A stretch of 15,752 nt of DNA from positions 1 to 15,752 of the forward strand of contig WTXI01000557.1 of NCBI GenBank assembly GCA_022376515.1. The letters are read 5' to 3'. Within the stretch, counting starts at the first letter, position 1. Every line of letters starts with the position of its first letter. Positions 1-8,800 of the stretch are shown one piece after another. The position numbers and the translations under genes were made by a program. A model generated the notes under the pieces. That model searched no databases. It was not told where the DNA came from and saw only the letters and a list, made by a program, of their open reading frames with translations. The DNA comes from Lactifluus volemus. Lineage: Eukaryota > Basidiomycota > Agaricomycetes > Russulales > Russulaceae.

Positions 1-152
1 TTGAGCTGACGGGAAGACGATGTGAGGGTAGTGCTTGAAATTAGAGTTTACGCTGGATGCCGTGACTAAACATACGCATACAATCTCCAATTTAAGGTTA
101 GTGGGGACCACTGGCAGAGCCTTATCTCTCATCTATCCATCCATCATCCATC

Positions 153-482
153 ATGGCATCCAACACCACCCAATGTACTGCGCTCAATGCCGCGATGCAA
201 AGGAAAGGTTGTCACATCCCTTGACATGATGGCTAGTCATTGACCCTGTTATTATCTTGCATCGTCAGGTGTTAACAATTCCGACCTTGCTCGGAGTGTC
301 GGCACCACTGAAGATCGCATTTCTGATAGTCCGTCCGAGTGTTGAATCATTATCGCTCACTTATTTACGTCTATACAGTATGCAGCGGCAGATCGCGTGC
401 TACCCAACAAGAGTTCAACGGGCTTGCTAATGCATTGGGCCTTAACTCCGCACCTAACGACGCCACTCACACCACCAAGTAG
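153..482 (+). CDS. Small helix-turn-helix protein resembling the cyanase N-terminal domain (72 aa, 3 exons)
   Basis: Exons 153-207, 269-328 and 379-482 join through two GT...AG introns of 61 and 50 bases into one frame ending at TAG (480-482). Both introns split codons, and both joins restore a sensible protein. The product reads as four short helices: ALNAAMQRKG, then NNSDLARSVG, then TTEDRISDICSGR, then a segment ending LANALGL. This spacing fits XRE/Cro-like helix-turn-helix folds and the N-terminal helical domain of cyanase. The cyanase catalytic C-terminal domain is absent, so cyanate breakdown is not expected. Residues 1-8 and the tail (NSAPNDATHTTK) look unstructured; there is no signal peptide or membrane segment. 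The start is chosen because it follows a CATC-rich leader and no other ATG keeps the frame. The exon structure is well supported. DNA binding is only inferred from the fold. I recall similar small uncharacterised proteins in mushroom genomes but cannot check this here. Confidence 0.75.
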
Positions 483-1044
483 ATCGCTCGATCACAATGT
501 GTTGTAAGTTAGCACGAAGAGGTCCGAGCAAATCGAGCCTGTCTGGGTGTATTGGATTTATCTAGCCTTTTTTGAGACGCGACCCTTCGGTTAGAATAGT
601 TGAAGATCTCGGCGAAGAGCGAGTGATATGTCTATCGTCTTGGTGATCTGCTTTGCTGTATTGTCATATCGATGAGTCATGAATGTGAATGTATACTTTG
701 ACCGTCTGGTCCTTCCTGTTCCCAGCTTGCCACGTAGACCTCCAGTCGGATTTGTGACTTGCGAGCCATGCTTCAAACAACACTTCAAAACCAACAAAAC
801 GTGTAGAATGTTACAACATTCCCATCTACTTTGCGCACACCATTGAAAGAAATGTTTGAGAGTCTCCTCGTCCCCCAAACATTGATAACGTCCGTGAGTG
901 CCTCCGTCGGCGCAATGCCAGAGTCCTTCGTGCGTGGCCAACTGGCGTACTTGCGAGAAACACGTGCACAAGAATTGATGCCTAAGGCGAACAGATGTAC
1001 GTACCACATGATGCACCACGGAGTGGCGTGGTCAGTATATAGCG

Positions 1045-1072
1045 GGCTCCCTTACACAACCAGCAGGGAGCC
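1045..1072. repeat. Short perfect inverted repeat (8-bp arms)
   Basis: GGCTCCCT at 1045-1052 is mirrored by AGGGAGCC at 1065-1072 with a 12-base loop. A TATATA-like stretch lies just upstream (about 1036-1041). It could form a hairpin on either strand, but no gene ends or starts here that it would clearly serve, and an 8-bp stem can arise by chance in a window of this size. Confidence 0.3.
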
Positions 1073-1479
1073 GCCATGTGAAAATCCTCTCTTGACTCCA
1101 TGATGTTGCGCCACGGTCAGGTCAGACGAGAAGATAACGGTTGGGGCCGCGATAACAATGCCGTAATCCGGAAATGAGTCGAAAGACGTTATTCCTGAGC
1201 AAAAACAAAATGCATACTGGAATGGATGAATGCGATCCCAGTCAAGGAGTCAAAATGTAGGCTGCACTTTTTTCCTGAGTCATAGAAGACCTGAGCTTTC
1301 TTTCAAGAGGTTCATTTGCATGTGAAATGAATAGACATTCTTCCGACGCCAGGGTCGGAAAATCGATTGACTATAACTGGGAATGTCTGTGTCAATTTTC
1401 CGGGACGAGCCTGAGGGAATCAAGCCGAACCCCTTCTCTACTATCAACTGGAGCCCAGTCACCGGGAAAAGCAGGGGTA

Positions 1480-1915
1480 ACTTAGATAGCTTGATAACTT
1501 ACAGTGCTTGGGGCATGCTGCCAGTGCGAGGACCGCAAATGCCGTAAGTGACGGGGGTACCTGAGTAACAGTACCTGAGGCAGGAGCGGAATCGGAGCCT
1601 GGCTAAAACATCCACGGAGTTGGTGGAGGGTCACCGCAGCACTCCACCAGGTACCAGCGGTTACCACTGAGGGAACTGTGGTGCTCAAGGGAAAAGGTGA
1701 GAGGCTCAGAACAAGTTCCGGGAACGCTGAAAACTTAGGTCCGTGTGTCCTTCAAAAGAAGAGATTCCCTGAACACGTCGTCGACCCTGTTGAACCGGCT
1801 CCACCCGTTCCACGCGTCGCAGTGAAGGAACGTCCAAAGTTCTCACTTCCACAGATGTTCGGGAATTCCTTCATTTCGAAGCTCAGCATGGCCCAAATTC
1901 GCCGTTGGTGCTAGC
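1480..1915. other. Ambiguous coding-like stretch, possibly a decayed gene
   Basis: This part is richer in G+C than its surroundings and keeps several overlapping frames open. On the minus strand a block between about 1574 and 1516 is flanked by an acceptor-like CAG and a GTAAGT donor, as an internal exon would be. Another minus-strand frame near 1770-1830 encodes a Gly/Ser/Thr-rich segment (GTGGAGSTGSTT). On the plus strand a frame from 1678 to 1914 encodes a Pro/Arg/Lys-containing segment. None of these can be joined into a convincing protein and I recognise no family. It could be a damaged gene, a gene hidden by base errors, or chance. Confidence 0.2.
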
Positions 1916-3318
1916 TTGCCTTTTGAGACACCCTGAAGAAAGTCCGGACCCCTCGTGAGAAGACGAAGAAATTAAACGCTAGAAGAACAGGTTGACATCG
2001 CAAAGATATCGGCGAGTGGAAATGTATTGCCAATTGAGACAAACCGAGCAGGGATCTCAGGGCCGAGTCCTATCACACTTGTACACAGATCCCCGTGGTC
2101 ATGTCAGCTGGCAGGGACGTTGAGCTAGAACACTCTAAGACAGGATTCGACACCATGAAGTGACTTTTCTGGCAGCGCCTAGTACTTGGTACAGAGATAT
2201 CACCGGGTACGTTATCAGTCACGGTGGCGTGCTACTAGAGAAGTCAGGGGACGAAGCCGGCGTCCTGCATCGTATGACCTGTCGAATTTCGTCTTCAGGC
2301 TAATACGTGGCGCGACGTTACAATAGATTAGTAAATGGTTATTGTGCGTTAGCCACAAGATGAGAAGTTGCAAATTTGCTACGTTGGCCACAATAAGAAG
2401 AGCGGTTTCGAGGGTCCTGGCTGTATAGAGGGGTTCGGTGTTCAATTGTATTCTTGCGAAAGAAGACATGGCTCATACTTGGTAATGTCAGCAAGAAAGT
2501 GATAAACACAGCAAAAATCGAGTACTATTCATCTAAGCCAATATTCCGTTGGTGATGATGTGGGGAAGTACTGATACCAGAAGATACATAACTCTCGATG
2601 ACCTACGGCTGACCTGATAAGCGAACTCGGAGTACTTGATCTTCAGGATTCTGTCGCACAACAGTGGACGAGGGGTTACTTCAACCGTCAACCACAATGA
2701 GTAGTAGGTTTGGCACACTAGTACAATCGTGTTGGCATTGTAACAGCAAGGAACCATTTAAGGTTTTGATGCTAATCCCAACTTGCCTACGCAAAGAGAT
2801 AATGATCCCTTAATGATACCTACTCACTATGCTTGGAAACGAAATGAATGGCACATGAAGCTAGCATATCACTGAAAAACGCTCAGCCAAGGACGTGGGG
2901 GATTATTTACAGCACCAGTTCAAGTGCTTACGTCATCTGTGTCAGTCTCCTCGGACACAGCAATGTTGGAGGTCCACTACCGTTTACCACCCAGACCTTA
3001 CCGTAAATTTAATGGGACATTTTTGTAGTCTTGTTTGACAAAGTCAGGGTATATGACGCACACACTCAACTCGAGAAAGTGTCCGGCTAGATACCAATAA
3101 CATAAATAGAGTTCACAGAAATACTGGCACTCGCAAAGGGGATGAATTAAAGGACCAGTCACCCATAGAATTCGAGAAATCTTCGACACTGGGAAGCGTT
3201 AGCTTCTCGAGAGGACGATCGATATGGGGACATGAGAATCCACATACGTACAACAAACAGCGGGAACATAGGAGACGCATTAGAAGGGGGACAAGTTTAA
3301 GCAAACCGAGGCTGATAT

Positions 3319-4040
3319 CTAGCTATGATGGGATGCCCTCACGATGGCAAATATGATAATGGCGAGGATGACGAGGATGGAAATTCCAATGATAATACGC
3401 ATCTGTAATGGAATCAATTTGAGTAAATCGTGCTGCGAATCAGGCTTGATACCTTACCTTCATATCTTTCCACCTTTCGAAGTATTCCATGGTTAGAAAA
3501 GTGTGTTTAGTACAGGGAGTTCACATTCAACGCACCACATGTTCTGAAAACTTCGGTTAGCCTGCGTACTACGAAACAGAAAAGCTGAAACGCACCTTCC
3601 GGACCCGATTCGCGTTGCGGCGAAAGCCTTGAGCGGACACAGCAAGATTGTCTATGAAGAGAGTAGTGAATGAGTGTCTGCATCTAGTACGTCATCCCGG
3701 CAAAAAGGAAAACAGGGGTAGGGTGGGGGCTCAGATGGGTAAACACTGCAGTGAAACGAACCTGTCTTGTCTTGCAGAGAGTCAAGTCGCTCCTGGCGCT
3801 CTACGACCTTTGTGATATTGTCTCGCATAATGTTAACAGTGTCGTCGATTTGAGCTTGAATGGCAGCGGTCTTTGGGTTCCCTCCAGTGCTTCCGCCTGG
3901 GGCAGAGGGATTGGCTGACGAGCCACCACGGGGAAGGTATGGATCATAAGGTTCGGACCTGGGTAGGTAGGGTGTAACAAAGGTATAGTGATGTATGACA
4001 TGAGGAAACGAGACGACTGCAGACGACGAAAGGCTTACAT
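3319..4040 (-). CDS. SNC1: Synaptobrevin/VAMP-type R-SNARE (Snc1/Snc2 homologue), 120 aa, 6 coding exons
   Basis: This is the vesicle SNARE that pairs with plasma-membrane or endosomal Q-SNAREs to fuse secretory vesicles. Coding exons on the minus strand are 4040-4039, 3958-3762, 3651-3596, 3543-3536, 3473-3458 and 3402-3319, all with GT...AG introns. They total 363 bases (120 codons plus TAG) without a frame break. The protein begins [13 protein letters not shown], followed by a Gly/Ser/Pro linker and the SNARE helix from about residue 31 to 90. The zero-layer arginine is Arg55 in VVERQERL. Conserved juxtamembrane stretches are [19 protein letters not shown] and NMWWKDMK. A C-terminal anchor (about 95-115, Ile/Leu/Val rich) is followed by a short tail, RASHHS. 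The size matches fungal Snc proteins. The ATG is split AT|G by an 80-base intron. Any shift in the small exons would destroy the conserved WWKDMK junction, so the model is firm. Confidence 0.93.
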
Positions 4041-4141
4041 GGCGTTGTCGTACAGTTCTGGGTGAAAAAAAAACGATTGAGAGGAGAGTATGCTTGTTAA
4101 GTGACGTTGAAATTCAAAATAAGAGTGACGCTATGCTCACC
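4039..4141 (-). other. 5' leader of the R-SNARE gene with a probable untranslated-region intron
   Basis: On the minus strand a GTGAGC donor (4140-4139) and a pyrimidine-rich CACCCAG acceptor (4059-4058) would remove 83 bases from the leader. This would leave a 19-base exon (4057-4039) whose last two bases are the AT of the start codon. The acceptor follows a run of nine pyrimidines (T) as expected for a 3' splice site. This is inferred from splice signals only; no transcript evidence is available. Confidence 0.5.
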
Positions 4142-4442
4142 GTGTTTTGTGTTGGAGGGGGGTTCGCTTACAGGATGAGGAATAAGGGATGCTGACGATG
4201 CCCGTCGGGTTGCGCAGGCACTGCCGCACAACCGTGTGAACACAACCGGGCTTCGGCCGGCAACCCGACCGGCACAGCCCGGTAGCCCTCCCACGCCCCA
4301 CGGCTACATCGGCGGCAAATTGACACACTGTTCTGATTGCATACGTTGTAACTGACATAGTAACACTCTCCGGAAAGGAAAACAGCGCAAGTGTAATCAT
4401 GATACATGTGCCATACAACACAATCCAGGTAATAAACGGAGT
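4142..4442. promoter_or_regulatory. Gap between RPL24 3' end and R-SNARE 5' leader
   Basis: This 301-base interval must hold the 3' untranslated region and polyadenylation signals of RPL24 and the promoter of the R-SNARE gene, both read on the minus strand. I see no clear TATA box for the R-SNARE gene. About 4195-4320 is distinctly GC-rich and structured and is described as a separate entry. Confidence 0.4.
4204..4269. repeat. GC-rich structured block with 10-bp inverted repeat and inner hairpins
   Basis: GTCGGGTTGC (4204-4213) is the exact reverse complement of GCAACCCGAC (4260-4269). The 46-base spacer holds a small stem GCAG/CTGC (4214-4217 with 4221-4224). It also holds a short hairpin closed by a TTCG loop at 4252-4255 (stem about 4246-4251 with 4256-4260, one bulge, competing with the outer stem for one base). 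The octamer CACAACCG occurs twice, at 4227-4234 and 4241-4248. It lies just upstream of the R-SNARE gene and downstream of RPL24. It could be a structured 3' end, a promoter element or a small RNA; the function is unknown. Confidence 0.4.
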
Positions 4443-5068
4443 TTAACGGCCTCCCCGTCCACCTTTTGCTTGCTGCTTGGAGATGTTCTTCAGGTTGGCT
4501 AGGGGAGCCGTGGGGCGTTGCGTCTGTCACCATGTGAGAATTATATCTTGACCAGGTGGGGATACAAACCTTGGGCTTTTTAGACTCTTTCGCCTTCTTC
4601 TCGGCCTTCGCCTTCGAGATCGCAGCCAGCCGTTGTTGCGTCCGGTCCTGCACGCTCTGTGTGCGTTTGGCTTTGATCGCCTCAAGGTCGGCGCCGACAA
4701 TGCCACGCTGATGCTTTACAGTTCTACGTGACCGTTTCTTTGCCACCTCCTCCGTGATACCCTTCTTGTGCATGCGACGGTAAAGTTGTGTCCATGCGAT
4801 CTTTCGCGGGTTTTTACGCTGCAGAAATAATGATTCATTCTTCGATGCGCCGAAGCGAAAAATCTGAAATAAAATAAGTTCCCAATATTTACATATATTA
4901 TCAATGGGGGTAGAAATATGGGCACAAACCTTGCTGTCACCGCGGACAAACAAGCGGCCTTTGCTTGGATATATTTTGTAGCCAGTGAAGATGTCAATCT
5001 CGACTTTCTACACCCACAAAACGAATGGTCAGTAGGATATTTCCAGGCAGATATATGTAACGTACCAT
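4443..5068 (-). CDS. RPL24: 60S ribosomal protein L24 (eL24), 151 aa, 4 coding exons
   Basis: eL24 is a component of the large ribosomal subunit and a late-assembling protein. Minus-strand coding exons are 5068-5066 (only the ATG), 5007-4930, 4863-4570 and 4523-4443, all GT...AG and all in phase 0, giving 151 codons plus TAA. The N-terminal L24e domain (about residues 2-65) reads KVEIDIFTGYKIYPSKGRLF, then VRGDSK across a splice to IFRFGASK, and the signature RKNPRKIAWTQLYRR, HKKGITEEVAKKRSRR. The C-terminal half is a basic Lys/Ala-rich helix ending NISKQQAKGGRGGR, as in fungal eL24. Length agrees with the family (about 150-160). The first ATG is required because exon 2 begins directly with Lys2. 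No frame errors were seen. A long open frame running through the introns on this strand is not the real protein. Confidence 0.96.
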
Positions 5069-5241
5069 CTGAAGGGCGAAACCAATTCGAAAGTTTCCGT
5101 CAGTTATCAGTTCGCAAGCGATAGTCATCCAGGGGTGCCGCCAAGCATCCATCCCCACAGAACCCACAAAACGAGGTATCCAGAGCCAAAAGAAAACAAA
5201 AGGCGTCCTTTCTGCCTTCTGATAACAAGATAAAGACTCAC
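5069..5241 (-). other. Probable 5' untranslated-region intron of RPL24
   Basis: A strong donor GTGAGT begins at 5241 on the minus strand, and the sequence just before the start codon ends TTCGCCCTTCAG, a good acceptor (AG at 5070-5069), with a CTGAC branch-like motif about 30 bases upstream of it. Splicing here would remove 173 bases and put the acceptor directly against the ATG. Because the next donor (GTACGT) follows the ATG at once, the start codon would be a 3-base exon. An alternative is that transcription starts inside this interval and no such intron exists. Confidence 0.45.
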
Positions 5242-5823
5242 CTTGAGCAATTAGAGTACAGTTGACGGCCTTGACTTTGGAGTGGTGGGCAATGGAGGTT
5301 TGAGGTCGGATATCTCCGGGTCGGCGTGTAAATGGCCGCGATCCACTTTGCTCTTCTGTCAAAGGTTGTGAATTTTTTTTTACTCGGTTCCACCAATTTT
5401 TACAGCTTTTACTCTATAAAAGAGATATCGTTGTATATCCACCGTTCACGCAACATTTTTACTATTTTTTTTTTTGGTGGAAAGTGAGTTTGAATTTGGT
5501 GCAGGTGCACGCTGACGCATGCCACGTTGCCGTGTGAGAGGCCAAATGTTAAACATCCGCTGTCATGCTACCTTGAGATGAGAGGATATTCGGTTGAATC
5601 GAATGAACAGAGCTGATCGTCATGATGTCATTCAAAGGATGGGAACGAACTACCTTAACATAAGACTACGTACACGATGATTGCGTTCCCGGCTGGGGAC
5701 ACGCGATGAGCGCCCTTACCACGCACACACTCACATCCCTGTCCCGCTTCACGGGTTATCTGACATCCCTATAATTCAAGTTTCCTCTTATACACACTTC
5801 ACGCTCATTTTTCTTATGCCATC
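5242..5823. promoter_or_regulatory. Divergent promoter region between RPL24 and the kinase gene
   Basis: RPL24 is read leftward and the kinase rightward, so this interval should carry both promoters and the first part of both leaders. Visible elements are a T-run near 5371-5380, a second T-run near 5464-5475, and a TATAAAAG sequence on the plus strand at 5415-5422. Oligo-T tracts between divergent fungal genes often keep nucleosomes away (known for yeast ribosomal-protein promoters; inferred here). The last 80 bases before the kinase ATG are pyrimidine rich, usual for fungal leaders. No Rap1- or Fhl1-like site was identified with confidence. Confidence 0.5.
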
Positions 5824-8800
5824 ATGTTCAAGCCTTCTCACAAGCACACCGCTTCTACTGTCCAAAATCAAAAGGCTCACCTTGCTACCGCCTACAATGA
5901 ACTCGGCAAGGAACTCTCCTCCACAAGGATTAAAGTCGTAGGAAACTACACCCTCGGTAAGGCTATAGGCGAAGGTAACTCTTCTCTCTTATCTTTTCTT
6001 CCGAACATCTTCTCATACTTCTTAGGGGCATACGGAAAAGTGCGATTGGGCACACATCGACTCACCTCCACCCGTGTTGCTATCAAGCAAATTCCCAAAG
6101 CACTCTCCGCTACTCTTACCCGAGAAATCCACCATCATCGCCAACTTCATCACCCGCACATTACGCAGTTGTATGAAGTAATTGCTACAGAAACTTCAAT
6201 ATGGCTGGTGACAGAATTATGTTCGGGAGGCGAACTTTTCGACTACCTTACAGAGAAAGGCAGGATATCAGAAGAGGAGTCCCGCCGCATATTCGGCCAG
6301 ATATGCTTGGCAGTAAACTATTTGCACGAGAAAGGCATAGTTCACCGCGACTTGAAGCTCGAGAACGTCTTGCTGGACGAACGCTGTCGGATCAAGCTCG
6401 GTGACTTTGGTTTCACACGCGAGTTTGATCGAGGAACGTATCTGGAGACATTTTGCGGTACGACTGGCTATGCCGCCCCCGAAATGCTGGAGGGGAGGAG
6501 GTACCTTGGACCAGGTAGTCCATACATACCTCCCCCATCTGACAACACTGACGCTTCATCAGAGGTCGATGTCTGGTCCCTCGGTGTCATACTCTATTGC
6601 CTTTTGACGGGGGGACTCCCCTTCGATCATGACGATGAATCGGTTATGAGGGCGATGGTTATCAAAGGAAATTTTGAGGATCCTGAGTGGCTCTCTGATG
6701 GTCTGTTTACTTGTCATTCTTCCGCACCCATTCTCTAAACTTCTCTCAGACATACGCGATTTGATTCACAAAATACTGCAGAAGGACCCCATCAAGCGAA
6801 TTACAATCCCCCAAATCCTTGCCCATTCTTGGTTTACATCTCCGTCCTCGTCCGCAATTGGCAGGGCTACCCCCGCAAGCTATGCAACCGTCGTCCCGCA
6901 ACCCATCCAAGCGCAACCCTCTGCTACAACCTCGGAATCTTCCGCGACTTCCGAGTCTTCATTCCGCTCGGCATCATCAGAGCTTGACGCTTCTTCTGCG
7001 ACAACGCCGGATGATATTTCTCATGAATCTGTCTCTGATGAGAATCCTCAAATCCATCGCCACCCAAGTCAGGCTACTATACGTAAGGCCGTCAAGAATG
7101 AAGGGAAGAAACATTCACATCCGGAGACGGTAATGGAAGAGGACGTCCCACATTCAACCTATCCAGAATCCTCTACGCCTCGGTCTCCCAGGTCCAGAGA
7201 GCCCCCCGCACTCCCTGCGCGCACTCCTGTGCGAACCAAGAGACGCTCTGTGTCTTCAAACCTCTCAGATCCATCATCCCCTGCGGTCGAACCCCCTCTG
7301 ACGTCTTTTCCGCCCCAAGACTTTGCATCCCTTTTGAGCGCCCCGGCACCCATCATTTTTGGGACAAAATCCGAGCGTGAACTGCTTAATAGTCTAAGTT
7401 CCCTCGGCTTTGACACTGGCCAGATCGTGCATTCTGTATTAAGTGATGCTTGCGATGCAGCTAGCGCCATATGGTGGATGCTCATGCGGCGAGTCGAACG
7501 CAAAGCCGTGGAAGAGGGAAGCTCTCGCTCTATTCAAGGGCCTCAGGCTCGGGGGGTCGGTTCAGAAGCGCCAGAGAGTGTAGAGCGAATGGCCCCATCA
7601 GACAGCAGGACAACCGACCCTGAAACGACCTCAACAGTCTGCGCCGACACACCACCTTTGGTTTCCGCTCATTCAGCCCCAGAGCTTGCTTTCATCCCCC
7701 CTACGCCCACGTCTGTGACTCGCTCGCGTGCCTCTGCGAAGACACCGCCTCGTGTATCTTCCCCTGTCCATCCTCTCTTATCGCCCACCTCTTCCACTAC
7801 GGATTCACAAACCAAGTCTCACTCATCATCTCCAAGTGGAACGGCTAAGGAGAAAGACAAAGACAAGGAGGGCTCGAAGGGGAGACGAGAGGGTAAGATG
7901 CGGTCTGGTAGCGTCAGTATTATGCAACGAGCCACTACAGCTCTTGAGGCTGCCGGGTTGGTCCGGAAAAAATCTGCGGAGGTCGTGAAGGATGATAAGT
8001 CAAAGGAGAGAGAGGGCGAGAAACGTGGTGGGGTGAGCGACGAACCTCGGCACTCGCATGGCTCGGGGAAGCTTCTAAGATCGCCTCCATCACGGGAAAC
8101 ACATGTCCCTGGAACATCCACCCCTGATCAGGAAGTCTTTGCGAACCCCGCAGGCCCAGGTTCTCCTTGGGTTCTGGCGAGATTTAGCAATTCTTCTCCT
8201 CCGGAAATCTCACCAACGCCGTCGCCTGGAGATACGCTTACGTCCTTGCCTCAGATTTCTCCTAGAGAAGGTGGCCAGCATCGGAACCGTGCCAGTTTGC
8301 TCTCCGCATTCCGGACGTGGTTTAATGAAGATCGAAGGAACAAACGCAAGTCCGCTGCCAAGGGAGCAGCAAATGTACCTTACAGCCACGGGGTAGACCC
8401 GCGCACACCGTCGTCTTCTGTCGCTGGCCCAGGACGCAATTCGGTTAAAGCGAAGCGAAGGACCAGCGGCAGCGGGGGGACGTTACGTAAAGGACATCGT
8501 GCAAAGGGTCCTTCCATATCCTCTCGCCGTTCTAGCAGTGTCAACTCCCGGCGATCGTCTACCGCATCTATGGCGCAAGTCGCCATGGAATCACCGCAGT
8601 TCGCTTTTGATCATATGATCACTATGTCAAGACAACGAAGCGATCCTTCTCGTCGTTCCTTTGGCAGCAGGACACCAAACTCGGAGCGTGGGGACTACAA
8701 TTCGTCCCGCCCGTCTTCCGTGCATAGTTTTACCGTTGGAAAGCATAGACATCGTAAATCGCCTTCTGCGAGCTCAACGGGTTCTCTGCAGCTCGCACGC

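Larger units (their letters stand above)
483..3318. other. Gene-poor interval with no supported gene
   Basis: This stretch lies between the 3' end of the small HTH gene (plus strand) and the 3' end of the R-SNARE gene (minus strand), so both neighbours point into it. I read both strands and tried to join short open frames through likely introns. Nothing gave a recognisable protein. Frames are short, stops are frequent, and no tRNA, terminal repeat or transposase motif was seen. 1480-1915 is the least random part and is listed separately. The rest may be 3' untranslated regions, spacer, decayed mobile DNA or non-coding transcripts. Confidence 0.55.

Noticed and set aside
131..153. CATC-type repeat as a microsatellite
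   Set aside because: Only a few imperfect units; better seen as the pyrimidine-rich leader of the small HTH gene.
591..1103. Overlapping open frames on both strands (142 aa minus, 90 aa plus)
   Set aside because: Neither has a recognisable domain or matching splice structure, and the two contradict each other.
4168..4953. A 261-residue open frame on the minus strand covering RPL24
   Set aside because: It reads through two RPL24 introns and past the true stop. The spliced four-exon model matches eL24 end to end, including the C-terminal SKQQAKGGRGGR.
4994..5362. A 122-residue minus-strand open frame upstream of RPL24
   Set aside because: It overlaps the leader, crosses the leader and first coding introns, and shows no family resemblance; it is chance openness.
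7159..8121. Several long open frames antisense to the kinase tail
   Set aside because: They are by-products of the Ser/Pro/Arg-rich codon composition of the sense strand and have no start context or family match.
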